Positions 18,521 through 27,857 of a stretch of DNA of 64,000 nucleotides are shown one piece after another. The first letter of the stretch is position 1; the number at the start of each line of letters is the position of its first letter. The notes under the pieces are model-generated. The model searched no databases. It saw only the letters and a list, made by a program, of their open reading frames with translations, and was not told where the DNA came from. Source of the stretch: Bacteroidota bacterium (GTDB lineage: Bacteria > Bacteroidota > Bacteroidia > Chitinophagales > Chitinophagaceae); NCBI GenBank assembly GCA_023429825.1, contig JAEZDC010000035.1:1-64000 (forward strand). The letters run 5' to 3'. Position numbers and translations under genes: made by a program.

Positions 18521-19381
18521 TCAGGAAAACCTGTTTAAAATATTCCTGACACTATGTTGATAATGTCCTCCGAATAATATTAAATGCACCAGCAACGGGT
18601 ATAATTGAGTGAGGGGAATTCTTTCTTTCCATCTTTTCTGAAGTGGATAAGCCTCATTGTAAAAATCGTAAAAGCTATTATCAAAGCCGCCGAAGAGTAA
18701 TGTCATTCCAATATCCATCTCCCTATGTCCGTAGTAAACAGCAGGATCATAGATCACTGCTTTCCCTTCGTTATTCACCATGAAATTCCCACTCCATAAA
18801 TCCCCATGCAATAGGGAAGAAGGTTCTTCAGGAAAAAGTTCATTGAATTTGTTGCAAATAATTTCTGCCAGCTTAATGTCTTTGCTTTCGCACTTCTGTT
18901 GATCAAATGCGATTCGCATTAACGGTAGTACTCGCTGTGCTGCGTAAAATTCACTCCAGGTACTGTGCGGCTTATTCCGCTGAGGTAATGAGCCAATGTA
19001 GTTGTCTTCTTGAAGTCCGAATACTTCGTTAGTGTTTTTATGCAATGATGCTAATTCAAAAGCAAATTGTTTCCAGAAGCCGGGACTAACATTCCCTTTC
19101 GCAATACATTCCATCACCAAGTAAATATTCTCTTCAAAATTTCCATGGATCAAAGGCTTTGGAAGTAGGATACTATCTGCTGATCTAAGCAAATGTAATC
19201 CATTGAACTCCTTTTCAAACATGTCTGCTTTGGTCTTTCTATTAACTTTTACAAAGAGCGAATCTTTATTAGTATCAATGATGTAAGTTTCATTAATATC
19301 TCCACCATATACCTGTTTAATGGTTCTGAATTCGTATTCAGGAAATCGATTTTGAAGATGTACTGACAAAGCCTTGTCCAT
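18521..19381 (-). CDS. Fructosamine kinase family protein
   Basis: The 286-residue protein has the protein-kinase-like fold of the fructosamine-3-kinase/YniA family: a Gly-rich start (VYGGDINETYII), the ATP Lys in LFVKVNRK, a VMECIA hinge, the catalytic loop LLHGDLWSGNFM and the metal-binding VIYDPAVYYGHREMDIGM. Eukaryotic members phosphorylate glycated amines as a first step of deglycation; bacterial members are probably protein- or small-molecule-repair kinases. It ends about 30 bp before the bestrophin gene on the same strand, so the two may be cotranscribed. Confidence 0.9.
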   Translation of the reverse strand: MDKALSVHLQNRFPEYEFRTIKQVYGGDINETYIIDTNKDSLFVKVNRKTKADMFEKEFNGLHLLRSADSILLPKPLIHGNFEENIYLVMECIAKGNVSPGFWKQFAFELASLHKNTNEVFGLQEDNYIGSLPQRNKPHSTWSEFYAAQRVLPLMRIAFDQQKCESKDIKLAEIICNKFNELFPEEPSSLLHGDLWSGNFMVNNEGKAVIYDPAVYYGHREMDIGMTLLFGGFDNSFYDFYNEAYPLQKRWKERIPLTQLYPLLVHLILFGGHYQHSVRNILNRFS

Positions 19382-19401
19382 AAAGTGAAATTAGTATCCA
19401 G

Positions 19402-19430
19402 ATAAAAAAAGCCCCGTAAATAGGGGCTTA
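19402..19430 (-). terminator. Intrinsic terminator of the metal-cluster operon
   Basis: The stem AAGCCCC / GGGGCTT (19409-19429), read on the minus strand, is followed by seven Ts. It lies a few bases after the stop of the HMA gene ending at 19435. Confidence 0.85.
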
Positions 19431-19434
19431 ATGT

Positions 19435-19791
19435 TTATTGTTTGGCTTCAACTTTTTTTCTTTCATATTTACAGCATCCATGAAGTTTATTGTACACTTC
19501 ATCAGGCGCAGTAAACTTTTCCGTATCATGTCCTACTGAAGCTACTTTCTTTTGAATAGCTTCAATATTTGTTTTAGCAGCATCATACTTAACTAAAAGG
19601 ATCTGTGTTTCAGAATCCCAACTAGCATTGGTTACACCGGCCAGCTTTGCAGCTTTTTCAATCCTGTTTTGGCACATACCGCAGTTGCCGTAAACTTTAA
19701 TGCTGTCTGTTTTTTCTTGTGCGAATGTGTTAATGCTGATCATTGCAAAAAATACCAGCATTGCAGATTTGAATGTTTTCATATTTTTCAT
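19435..19791 (-). CDS. Periplasmic heavy-metal-associated (HMA) domain protein
   Basis: The 118-residue protein has a signal peptide (cut after INTFAQ) and a single HMA domain with the metal site GNCGMCQNRIE (Cys37 and Cys40). After the domain comes DEVYNKLHGCCKYER, an extra Cys-Cys pair also found in the N-terminal domain of the adjacent TonB receptor (DEVYKALPECCLYRG). It therefore looks like a free copy of that receptor domain, made by duplication. A role in periplasmic copper or similar soft-metal binding is inferred. It lies 9 bp after the receptor gene, in one operon. Confidence 0.88.
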   Translation of the reverse strand: MKNMKTFKSAMLVFFAMISINTFAQEKTDSIKVYGNCGMCQNRIEKAAKLAGVTNASWDSETQILLVKYDAAKTNIEAIQKKVASVGHDTEKFTAPDEVYNKLHGCCKYERKKVEAKQ

Positions 19792-19800
19792 TTATAATTT

Positions 19801-22338
19801 TTATTTGATCTTAAATCTGAATCCCGCATAGATCAATCTTCCGCTTACCGGCCCCCATATCATCGCAGCATCAAAGTGCTGGCTGAAAGGTTGATCAGGT
19901 GAAAGGATCGCATGTTCCTGCATATAGTTGGTAAGATTTTCTCCGCCAAGATAAAGTTCCAGGTTTTTGTTTTTACCAAGTTCTTTACTCACCTGTGCAT
20001 TCATTGTAACATAATCGGGTGATGTAGTTGGAAATGCAGGGTGCCCAGGGCTATTGATCGTTACCGGAACTCGTTTGTTACCGATATAATTTACTGTATA
20101 ATCAAATTTCCATCCTGATATTTCATATCCAAGATTAGCGAATGCTCTATGTGCTGCAGTGAATGGCTTCTGCAATAGCACGTTGTTATATGTCTGCTTT
20201 ACATCAAACCAACGATAGGCAAGTCTTACGTCAAGATTCTTTACCGGCGTTGTATTCAACTCAGCCTGTAAACTATTCGAATAAGATTTACCCTGTAGAT
20301 TATAGAACTTTAAAAAATGAGGTGTTTCAAGATCAACTACTACCTGGTTTGTAAAATCATTCCGGAAAAAATCAATAGCAAAGCTTGCTTCTCTTCCAAA
20401 TAATTTGAGTTTTTGATCAATAGTTATTCCTTTATTCCACGCAATTTCAGGATCCAATCCATAAGCTTTTCCAGCAGATGCATTAACAATGCTGATATTT
20501 CTAGCACTCACCATTGTACCCATATTCTCTGCAAAGATGTTAGCCGTTCTTTGCCCACGACCTGCACTTAAACGAATGGTGGTTCCCGAAACAGGTTCAT
20601 AGCGAACATGCAATCTGGGAGTGGCGAACCAACCGAAGAGATTGTTATGATCAGCACGAATACCTGCGATCAGGTTGAATTTCTCATTCATCGTATAGGT
20701 GTATTCGAAGAATGCACCCGGAACAATTTCATTTCGTTTGAAGTTCTGAGTTTTATATTGTTCATTATACGTATCTGCGATAAAACTTATTCCTGCTCTG
20801 TACTTATGATCTGTGGTACCGATGATATCCTGGAATATGAGATTAGAATAAAAGTTCTTTTGTCTTGCGTTATAAGTGGTCAAGCCAAAATAACTGTCTT
20901 GTTTGTGATCAAATGCAGACAACTGCAATCCGATACTTCTAAACTTTTTACCGGGAAACAAATAGCCGATCTTTGCAAAAGCTTCATAGCGATCTGTATT
21001 AATTCCAAGTCCATAATGTTGGGTGGTAAGTTTATGATCTTCTGTAAAATCAACTTCACCGCCAACTCTTCTGTCTGTCAGGAGTTTTATTCCAAACTGG
21101 CTTTCTAGTCCTGATGTACTTTGATAATTCCAGCGGTTAACTAAACTAAATTGATTTCCTGTTGGGAGATCCCTGAAACCATCATGGTTCTGATCTGCTT
21201 TGGTATACTGAAAATTATCGTGAAGCAATAAGGCGGAAGACCAATTATCATCCAGCTGTTTAGTAAGATTGAGATTAATATCCGTTCTACCCATATTGTT
21301 TACATATCCATTCGCAAAAAGGCGTTCACTGTTCTCTGGCTTTTTCAATTCCACGTTTATTTGTCCGGCTATACTTTCAAATCCATTAACAACAGAACCG
21401 GTTCCTTTACTCAACTGCATGCTTTCAATCCAGGGGCCTGCAACACTGTTTAACCCGAGTGGTGTAGCAATACCACGAGGACCGGGAAGATTTTCAATCG
21501 TTAACTGCGTGTAGTTACCGGATAAACCGAGTAACTGAATCTGCTTCGCACCTGTAACTGCGTCGCTGTAAGAAACATCAACAGAAGGATTGGTCTCAAA
21601 ACTCTCGCTGAGGTTACAACACGCAGCCTTAAGTAGCTCCTTTGAGGTAATGTTCATAGTACGAACTGCACTTTGTGTATTAACGAACGTGGATCTTCTT
21701 TGTCTTGACTTAACAGTAACATTAGCAAGTTGACCGTTAGGTGCCAGAACAATCTGTAATTCGTTATTACCGGATGTTTCAATTGTATCCTGCCTGAAGC
21801 CTGTATAACTGATGAGAAGTTTAGTTATGCCTTCAACAGGTGGAATGGAAAATGAGCCGTGTATATTCGTTACAGTACCTTTTGAAGTACCTAACCACAA
21901 TATGCTAGCTCCAGAAAGAGGAAGGAAATTACCTTTCTTATCTTCTGAAAGCACTACACCGTTAACGTTTCCATCTTCTATGTGATCTTCTTCAGTTTTA
22001 GTTCCACCGCGGTATAAGCAGCATTCAGGCAAAGCTTTATACACTTCATCATTAGCTTTCTTCAATTCCGTATCATGGCCTATTTCTGCCATTTTAGAAT
22101 GAATATCCTCAGCCTTTAATAATGCAGGATCGTAAGTAACGGTGAGGGTTTTGGTCTTAAGATCCCACCTAGCAGCAGATATCCCTTTTATCTTAATTGA
22201 TTTTTCGATTCTTGTTTTGCACATACCACATTCACCCTCAACTTTCAAACGAATGGTGGTATCTGTTTGTGCAAATGCCGGCTGCGTGATGCAGATAATT
22301 ATTATAGCCAGCAATGTTTTAAATGTATTCATGTTCAT
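19801..22338 (-). CDS. TonB-dependent receptor with N-terminal HMA metal-binding domain
   Basis: The 845-residue protein is a three-part fusion: signal peptide (to about 24), HMA domain with GECGMCKTRIE (Cys37/Cys40) and the trailing Cys106-Cys107 pair, a carboxypeptidase-like domain at about 125-210, then plug and barrel. The plug begins with LLKAACCNLSESFETNPSVD and contains another Cys pair; the barrel ends in YAGFRFKIK. The HMA domain would sit in the periplasm next to the plug, well placed to hand over a metal ion. Copper uptake is a reasonable inference from HMA chemistry and the Cys-rich neighbours; the metal is not proven. It heads a three-gene metal cluster (22760 to 19435). Confidence 0.9.
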   Translation of the reverse strand: MNMNTFKTLLAIIIICITQPAFAQTDTTIRLKVEGECGMCKTRIEKSIKIKGISAARWDLKTKTLTVTYDPALLKAEDIHSKMAEIGHDTELKKANDEVYKALPECCLYRGGTKTEEDHIEDGNVNGVVLSEDKKGNFLPLSGASILWLGTSKGTVTNIHGSFSIPPVEGITKLLISYTGFRQDTIETSGNNELQIVLAPNGQLANVTVKSRQRRSTFVNTQSAVRTMNITSKELLKAACCNLSESFETNPSVDVSYSDAVTGAKQIQLLGLSGNYTQLTIENLPGPRGIATPLGLNSVAGPWIESMQLSKGTGSVVNGFESIAGQINVELKKPENSERLFANGYVNNMGRTDINLNLTKQLDDNWSSALLLHDNFQYTKADQNHDGFRDLPTGNQFSLVNRWNYQSTSGLESQFGIKLLTDRRVGGEVDFTEDHKLTTQHYGLGINTDRYEAFAKIGYLFPGKKFRSIGLQLSAFDHKQDSYFGLTTYNARQKNFYSNLIFQDIIGTTDHKYRAGISFIADTYNEQYKTQNFKRNEIVPGAFFEYTYTMNEKFNLIAGIRADHNNLFGWFATPRLHVRYEPVSGTTIRLSAGRGQRTANIFAENMGTMVSARNISIVNASAGKAYGLDPEIAWNKGITIDQKLKLFGREASFAIDFFRNDFTNQVVVDLETPHFLKFYNLQGKSYSNSLQAELNTTPVKNLDVRLAYRWFDVKQTYNNVLLQKPFTAAHRAFANLGYEISGWKFDYTVNYIGNKRVPVTINSPGHPAFPTTSPDYVTMNAQVSKELGKNKNLELYLGGENLTNYMQEHAILSPDQPFSQHFDAAMIWGPVSGRLIYAGFRFKIK

Positions 22339-22382
22339 GTATTGGTATTAGGGATAAGATGTCTTCTTTACGAAGCATCCTA

Positions 22383-22760
22383 CTAATTCCTGAATACACA
22401 ATTCAATATGAAGATCTTTTTTGAAAGGGGTGGAGCGTTTGCATTTACCGGGAAGAATGCAATGCGTTCTGTAGAGAAAGATTTTAATGGCACAAACACT
22501 GCCGGAGCAATATACAAAGCCTGCAAAGAGGAGAATGCAAATTGAGCAAGCTTGTATTCTTTATCGGCCTTATTCTCGAGAACTTTTGTTTTGCAACAAG
22601 ACTTAGTGTCTTCCTGTTTGGTATTACAGCATTTTTTGTGAGTTGTTGATGCAATGCTGGCATTCTTCAGCTTTCCGCAGCAGTAATGTAGTTGTACTGT
22701 GATTCCCAGAGCTGAGAACGCATACATTCCTAATACCAATATGATTGTGAGCTGCTTCAC
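22383..22760 (-). CDS. Cys-rich small protein of HYC_CC_PP type
   Basis: The 125-residue protein has a signal-like N-terminus followed by VQLHYCCGKL, then a CC-rich stretch (KKCCNTKQEDTKSCC) and a late NAPPL motif. This HYC...CC...PP pattern is that of a small Bacteroidota family of unknown function usually found beside metal receptors. The Cys-rich middle suggests metal binding. It precedes the HMA-TonB receptor by 44 bp on the same strand and probably shares its operon and promoter. Confidence is high that it is a real gene, lower for any role. Confidence 0.78.
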   Translation of the reverse strand: MKQLTIILVLGMYAFSALGITVQLHYCCGKLKNASIASTTHKKCCNTKQEDTKSCCKTKVLENKADKEYKLAQFAFSSLQALYIAPAVFVPLKSFSTERIAFFPVNANAPPLSKKIFILNCVFRN

Positions 22761-22894
22761 CGGTGCAAAAATAAACTAATGTTTGGTATTCATGTAAATT
22801 CAGACTTATCATTATACGACCCCTCCCGGAGTTATATCTTCCTTAACAAATGACTTTGAGATAGTAAAGGGTTATTTTGCCCTAAAAACAAACA

Positions 22895-23464
22895 ATGGCT
22901 GAATATAAATTAGATGAAACGTTTGAGCAGGTAGATTTTAACGGAATAGTATTTCCAAAAGGAGATTATGAAGGCTGCAGTTTCATTAAATGCAACATTG
23001 CAAATGCAGATCTAAGCAATATAAACTTCACTGAATGCAGATTTATAAATTGTGATGTAAGCTCAGCCAAACTGCTCAACACAACTTTGAACGACGTGCA
23101 ATTTCAAGGTTGTAAAATGCTGGGGCTACACTTCGATGGCTGTAATGAGTTTGTCTTTTCTATCAGAATGGAAGAATGCGTATTGAATCTTTCGTCTTTT
23201 TATAAGCGAAAGATGAAAAAGATGCTATTTAAAAAATGCAGTATGCACGAGGTGGATCTTACAGAAACAGATCTAAGTGCCGCTGTATTTGAAGATTGCG
23301 ATCTTAAAGGAGCCATATTTGAAAATACGATCCTGGAAAAAGCAGATCTTAGAAGAGCGATCAACTACACGATTGATCCCCTCACCAATAAAATAAAGAA
23401 AGCCAGGTTCTCTGTTCCGGCCGTTACAGGCTTGTTATACAAACATGATATCGATATAAGCTAA
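22895..23464 (+). CDS. Pentapeptide-repeat protein
   Basis: The 189-residue protein consists largely of A(D/N)Lxx-type five-residue repeats (ANADLSNINFTECRFINCDV; ETDLSAAVFEDCDLKGAIFE), predicted to form a right-handed quadrilateral beta helix. The layout resembles the Qnr/McbG group, including the phrase GIVFPKGDYEGCSF near the start, the interruption at about 85-100 and the final YTIDPLTNKIKKARFS-PAV. Qnr proteins protect gyrase from quinolones, but many relatives have no known role, so only the fold is called. It is divergent from the metal cluster. Confidence 0.88.
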   Translation: MAEYKLDETFEQVDFNGIVFPKGDYEGCSFIKCNIANADLSNINFTECRFINCDVSSAKLLNTTLNDVQFQGCKMLGLHFDGCNEFVFSIRMEECVLNLSSFYKRKMKKMLFKKCSMHEVDLTETDLSAAVFEDCDLKGAIFENTILEKADLRRAINYTIDPLTNKIKKARFSVPAVTGLLYKHDIDIS

Positions 23465-23470
23465 AGCAAA

Positions 23471-23494
23471 AAGCATGAGCTCTCACTCATGCTT
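23471..23494. terminator. Hairpin after pentapeptide-repeat gene
   Basis: AAGCATGAG / CTCATGCTT forms a 9-bp stem seven bases after the stop. There is no T run on the plus side, only A residues before it, so termination from the plus strand would be weak. Called with low confidence. Confidence 0.4.
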
Positions 23495-23832
23495 CCTGAA
23501 TTATCTGCATCAATTGGGGTTGCCGTTAAAACGACACAATGCAGCGCAATCATAGGGTTTTACACCAGCATAGGTACGGATTCAGCATTCAATAGGGTAG
23601 AATCAGTTATAGGGTATGTATATTTCGTAAACAGGGTATGTATATCGTTCCGTAATTCGAGTGCAAGATGGCTCTAATTCCCCTCTCTACATATTAAATA
23701 CTACTACATATAGATTAAATCTACACTTATAACAATGCTTATAAATTAAAGGCATATAAAAGAACGAATCCCAGGTATTGACTATCAACGTATGTGCAGT
23801 TCGACCTCTTCTACCTTAAAACTATCCTGTAA

Positions 23833-24081
23833 CACTTAGACGGGCTGGTGTTGCTGTTAGGAAGCTTAGTGTACTGCTTCGAAAGGTTAGAGAACTGCAA
23901 GAAAGGAGAGCGATGGTCTTCGAAAGGTTAGTGTAAATCTGCGTAGGGCTAGGTACTGCTTAGAAACGTTAGTCTACTGCTTTGAAAGTTAAGTGTCCCT
24001 TTTCACTGGCTTAGTGTTGGTCTTAGACAGGTAAGTCCTGCTCTTAGATGGCTTTGTGCGTCTTCGATTTCATGTTTTGCT
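23833..24081. repeat. Degenerate tandem array, period about 20-22 bp
   Basis: The 793-bp gap between the pentapeptide gene and the next barrel gene contains about eleven successive units resembling TCGAAAGGTTAGTGTACTGC, for example units starting near 23880, 23921, 23958 and 23980. Unit length drifts between 18 and 23 bp. The 370 bp before the array are AT-rich and hold nothing I can name; the 170 bp after it lead into the promoter region. No coding frame crosses the array. Confidence 0.65.
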
Positions 24082-24207
24082 TCGCTGAAGCACCCATCTG
24101 ATCAGATTTCTGCCGTCCGGACCTTGGCTATTTAGCCTCAAAAACCGGTTTTGTCCCGCCAAAGAGCATGTTCGTGTAACGTTTTTCGATAAGCTTTTGA
24201 GGCCAAA

Positions 24208-24215
24208 TACGTTTG
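24208..24215 (+). promoter_or_regulatory. Possible -7 element of the barrel-kinase-regulator operon
   Basis: TACGTTTG fits the Bacteroidota -7 consensus TAnnTTTG and lies 43 bp before the ATG at 24258. A T-rich stretch at 24182-24186 is at roughly the right distance for a -33 element but is not a good match to TTTG. Confidence 0.35.
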
Positions 24216-24257
24216 CACTGTCATTAACAAATCACATCACACTAAAAAATAACTGTT

Positions 24258-26702
24258 ATGAAATTGTTCTTACTCTTGTTGGCAAACCTGGTAGTGTTCT
24301 GGGCAACCGCACAGGTGAGCGGGTCAATCAAGGATGCAGAAGGTAAACCCGTGAGCGGCGTAACCATCAGCCTGTTAAATGATTCTGCAGTAGTAAAACT
24401 ATCTGCCACAAAAGAAAACGGGACTTATTCATTTTCCGGCATCAAATCCGGAACATATAAGTTGAGTGCATCGCACGTTGGATTTACACCATTTATGTCT
24501 GCCCCTTTCACTGTAGATGGATCAGATGTTTCAGTTCCTGAGATCAAACTTGTAAAAGCCGTATCTAATGTACAGGGTGTAACTGTTACTGCACGTAAAC
24601 CTATCATTGAAATGAAGGCCGATAAAACGATCTTAAATGTTGAAGGTACTATCAATGCAATTGGCAGCGATGCATTGGAGTTACTTCGTAAAAGCCCGGG
24701 TGTACAGGTAGATAAAGACGATAACCTCAGCATCAGTGGTAAAAACGGCGTACAGGTATATATAGATGGAAAACCAACGCCATTAGCAGGAGCTGATCTT
24801 GCCAACTACTTAAAGACAATGCAGAGTTCACAGATAGAAGCGATAGAGATCATTACCAATCCTTCTGCTAAATATGAAGCTGCAGGTAATGCGGGTATCA
24901 TCAATATCAAATTGAAGAAGAACAAAAACTTTGGTACTAACGGAAGTGTGAATGCAGGATGGAATGTAGGTACTTACGCGAAGTATAACGCAGGTGTTTC
25001 TTTGAATCATCGCGATAAGAATGTGAACATATATGGTAATTACAATCAGAACAGGAGTAAGAATGAAAGTGGAATGAATATACACCGTACTTTACTTGAT
25101 ACGATTTTCAACCAGAAGGGGAATATAGTTTTCAACAATGTCGCTCATAATTTTAAAGGAGGTCTCGATATTACGTTGAACAAGCGTTCATCTATCGGTG
25201 CAACTGTCAACGGCAATTTTGCTCAGCCAAGAGTATCTAACTATAGCAGAACCCCGATCACTTATAAGCCTACTAATACTGTGAACAGGATATTAGTGGC
25301 TGATAATAGAAATGCATCTGAGAGAGAGAACCTTAACCTTAACCTGAATTATAACATCACTGGCAGTAAGGGGAGTAATCTCACGTTGAATGTGGATCAT
25401 GGTTATTATAAGATAGATAACGATCAATACCAGCCGAATATATACTATGATGCTACAGAACAAAATAAATTGAGCTCAGTAGCTTACCAGATGATAACAC
25501 CAACCAGGATCAACATCTCGTCTTTCAAATATGATTATGAAAGAGACCTGTGGAAAGGGAAGATCAGCTGGGGTGGGAAATCTGCTTACATCAAAACTGA
25601 TAACGATTTCCAACGTTATGATCTATTGACAACCGGAAAGCAATTGGATAAGGACAGGAGCAATCGGTTTAAATATAAGGAGCAGATCCATGCCAACTAT
25701 CTCAACTATAACAGGGCGTTCAAAGGTGGAATGTTCCAAGTGGGTGTGAGAGTTGAAAATACGACAACAGAGGGTACATCTACAGGATTAAAGAATACTG
25801 GTGGAGTATACACACCTTCAGCTTCATCATTCAAGAGGGAGTACACAGATGTGTTCCCTAGCGCAGCGATCACTTTGAACAAAAATCCAATGAAGCAATG
25901 GAGCTTCACTTATAGCAGGAGAATAGACAGGCCAGCTTACCAGGATCTGAATCCATTCGAATTCAAATTAGATGAGTACACTTTCCAGAAAGGTAACACT
26001 GAGCTTCGCCCGCAGTATACCAATAGCTTTGGAATCACACATACCTATAAGTATAAACTTAACGTAACAGCTAACTATAGCCATGTGAAAGATATCTTCA
26101 CACAATTGATCGATACAACAGAAAGGTCTAAATCATTTGTAACGAGAAAGAACCTGGCAACACAGGATGTGATCAGCCTTAATATTAGCTACCCTGTTAT
26201 GTATAAATCATTCACTTCTTTCATCAACCTGAACACCAACTACTCGATGTACAATGCGAATTTTGGAGCAGGACGTACAGTTGATGTGAATGCATTTGCT
26301 TTAGGCATATTTGCTCAGAACAGCTATAAGTTCGGTAAGACGAAAGCATGGACAGCAGAAATGACTACAATGTTCTCTGCACCTACTGTAATGATGGGAA
26401 CGTTTAAAACGAAAGCAATGGGTGGTGTAGACCTGGGCATGCAAAAGCAGGTAATGAAAGGAAAGGGTACAATCAAGGCATCAGTGAGTGATGTTTTCAA
26501 AACAATGCGTTTTAAAGCAACTACTGACTTTGCCGGCCAAAAAACAAATATTGTTTCTAATTGGGAAAGCCGTCAGCTAAAGCTAAGCTTCAACTGGAGA
26601 TTTGGTAACAACCAGGTGAAAGCTGCAAAGCAAAAGGCGAGTGGTGCAGAAGATGAGAATAAAAGGGCGCAAGGCGGTGGCGGAATGGGAATAGGACAAT
26701 AA
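24258..26702 (+). CDS. Outer membrane beta-barrel protein, TonB-receptor-like
   Basis: The 814-residue protein has a signal peptide (ending WATAQ), a carboxypeptidase-regulatory-like domain at about 20-95 (VSGSIKDAEGKPVSGVTISL), a plug-like region (LELLRKSPGVQVDKDDNLSI, GIINIKLKKNK) and a long barrel of the outer-membrane-beta-barrel family 3 type. It ends with a Lys/Gly-rich tail after the last strand (LSFNWRFG). These proteins lack a clear substrate assignment. It is followed after 69 bp by a LytS-type kinase and LytTR regulator in the same direction, a combination that recurs in Bacteroidota and suggests cell-surface sensing or homeostasis. Confidence 0.88.
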   Translation: MKLFLLLLANLVVFWATAQVSGSIKDAEGKPVSGVTISLLNDSAVVKLSATKENGTYSFSGIKSGTYKLSASHVGFTPFMSAPFTVDGSDVSVPEIKLVKAVSNVQGVTVTARKPIIEMKADKTILNVEGTINAIGSDALELLRKSPGVQVDKDDNLSISGKNGVQVYIDGKPTPLAGADLANYLKTMQSSQIEAIEIITNPSAKYEAAGNAGIINIKLKKNKNFGTNGSVNAGWNVGTYAKYNAGVSLNHRDKNVNIYGNYNQNRSKNESGMNIHRTLLDTIFNQKGNIVFNNVAHNFKGGLDITLNKRSSIGATVNGNFAQPRVSNYSRTPITYKPTNTVNRILVADNRNASERENLNLNLNYNITGSKGSNLTLNVDHGYYKIDNDQYQPNIYYDATEQNKLSSVAYQMITPTRINISSFKYDYERDLWKGKISWGGKSAYIKTDNDFQRYDLLTTGKQLDKDRSNRFKYKEQIHANYLNYNRAFKGGMFQVGVRVENTTTEGTSTGLKNTGGVYTPSASSFKREYTDVFPSAAITLNKNPMKQWSFTYSRRIDRPAYQDLNPFEFKLDEYTFQKGNTELRPQYTNSFGITHTYKYKLNVTANYSHVKDIFTQLIDTTERSKSFVTRKNLATQDVISLNISYPVMYKSFTSFINLNTNYSMYNANFGAGRTVDVNAFALGIFAQNSYKFGKTKAWTAEMTTMFSAPTVMMGTFKTKAMGGVDLGMQKQVMKGKGTIKASVSDVFKTMRFKATTDFAGQKTNIVSNWESRQLKLSFNWRFGNNQVKAAKQKASGAEDENKRAQGGGGMGIGQ

Positions 26703-26771
26703 CATACCTACAATTAGTTCCCGGTGTTGTATATTCAGCACCGGGATATTTTATTAATACATTTGGTATCT

Positions 26772-27857
26772 ATGAATCTTGTGAAAACTAAAAGACGATT
26801 TGCATTCTGGAAAGTGTTTTGGGTAGTGCTGGCTTTGTATATCGTGCTTTCTTTTATCGGCATTGTGATGTATTGGATGTCTCCTGCCAGTGAGAAGATC
26901 AGTATCCATAAATATATGCAAGGCTATTGGTGGGTGGAGCAGTGTGTAGCGTTTCTGTTCATAGTGGGTTATTATTATTTCACGTTAAATACTTTCTATA
27001 GTTTATTTAAGAACCGTTCAAATGCTATTGAGTTTGTAAAAGCCTGTTCGGTTATAGTGCTGGTATTAGTGGCTTATTATATTTTTTCATACAAAGTCTT
27101 TCCCGAAGTAGGGGAAATGAATAAAAAGTTGACGATACTGGCCGCCATCTTCGCATACTCACTTGCAACTGTCTTTTATTTAGGAGTATCATTACTCATT
27201 TCATATTTCACTTACCTGCGTGATGAGAAAAAGCATCAGAAAGTTTTGGAAGAACAAAAGATGCAATTGGAAGTGGAAAAATCTGCAGCCAATTTCAACT
27301 TTTTAAAAGCCCAGATCAATCCTCATTTCCTGCATAATACTTTGAACTTCCTGTATGCAAAATCACTTCCATATTCAGAAGAGTTATCCGAGGGTATTCT
27401 TACTTTAAGCGATATCATGCGATATGCACTAAGTGAGGGTAATGCAAAGGATGGAAAAGCCTTTTTGAAAGATGAGATCGAGCATGTGCGGAATGTGATA
27501 AAGATCAACCAGCTTAGATTCAGCAATAAGTTGAATGTGCAATTTGATGTTGAAGGTGTAGTGAACGGAAGAACTATCATCCCTTTTGTGTTGATCACAT
27601 TGGTTGAGAATTCCTTTAAACACGGTGATCTCAAGAATACAGAATACCCGATCGAGATAAAAGTGAAAGTTGCAGGCAACCGTTTCTATTTCTTTTGCAG
27701 GAACAGGAAAAAAGGCGGACCTAAAGAATTGTCAACCGGTATCGGCTTAGATAATATCAGGAAACGATTAGAGCTGGCTTATGGAAAAGATTTTGAGTTC
27801 AATGTGAAGGATGAAGCTGAATTTTATACAACTGAACTAATCATTATTACTCCATGA
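26772..27857 (+). CDS. LytS-type sensor histidine kinase
   Basis: The ATG at 26772 is preferred over an upstream GTG. The 361-residue protein has four predicted membrane helices in the first 165 residues, a coiled-coil linker, and the His_kinase domain with the phospho-acceptor motif AQINPHFLHNTLNFLY. The ATP-binding part shows LVENSFKHG (N box) and GIGLDNIRKRLELAYG (G box). It would phosphorylate the LytTR regulator whose gene overlaps its stop by 4 bp (ATGA). The signal sensed is unknown; there is no recognisable extracytoplasmic sensor domain. Confidence 0.92.
   Translation: MNLVKTKRRFAFWKVFWVVLALYIVLSFIGIVMYWMSPASEKISIHKYMQGYWWVEQCVAFLFIVGYYYFTLNTFYSLFKNRSNAIEFVKACSVIVLVLVAYYIFSYKVFPEVGEMNKKLTILAAIFAYSLATVFYLGVSLLISYFTYLRDEKKHQKVLEEQKMQLEVEKSAANFNFLKAQINPHFLHNTLNFLYAKSLPYSEELSEGILTLSDIMRYALSEGNAKDGKAFLKDEIEHVRNVIKINQLRFSNKLNVQFDVEGVVNGRTIIPFVLITLVENSFKHGDLKNTEYPIEIKVKVAGNRFYFFCRNRKKGGPKELSTGIGLDNIRKRLELAYGKDFEFNVKDEAEFYTTELIIITP

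Noticed and set aside
23471..23494. Strong terminator after the pentapeptide-repeat gene
   Set aside because: The stem is good but no T run follows on the plus strand, so it was kept only as a low-confidence hairpin.
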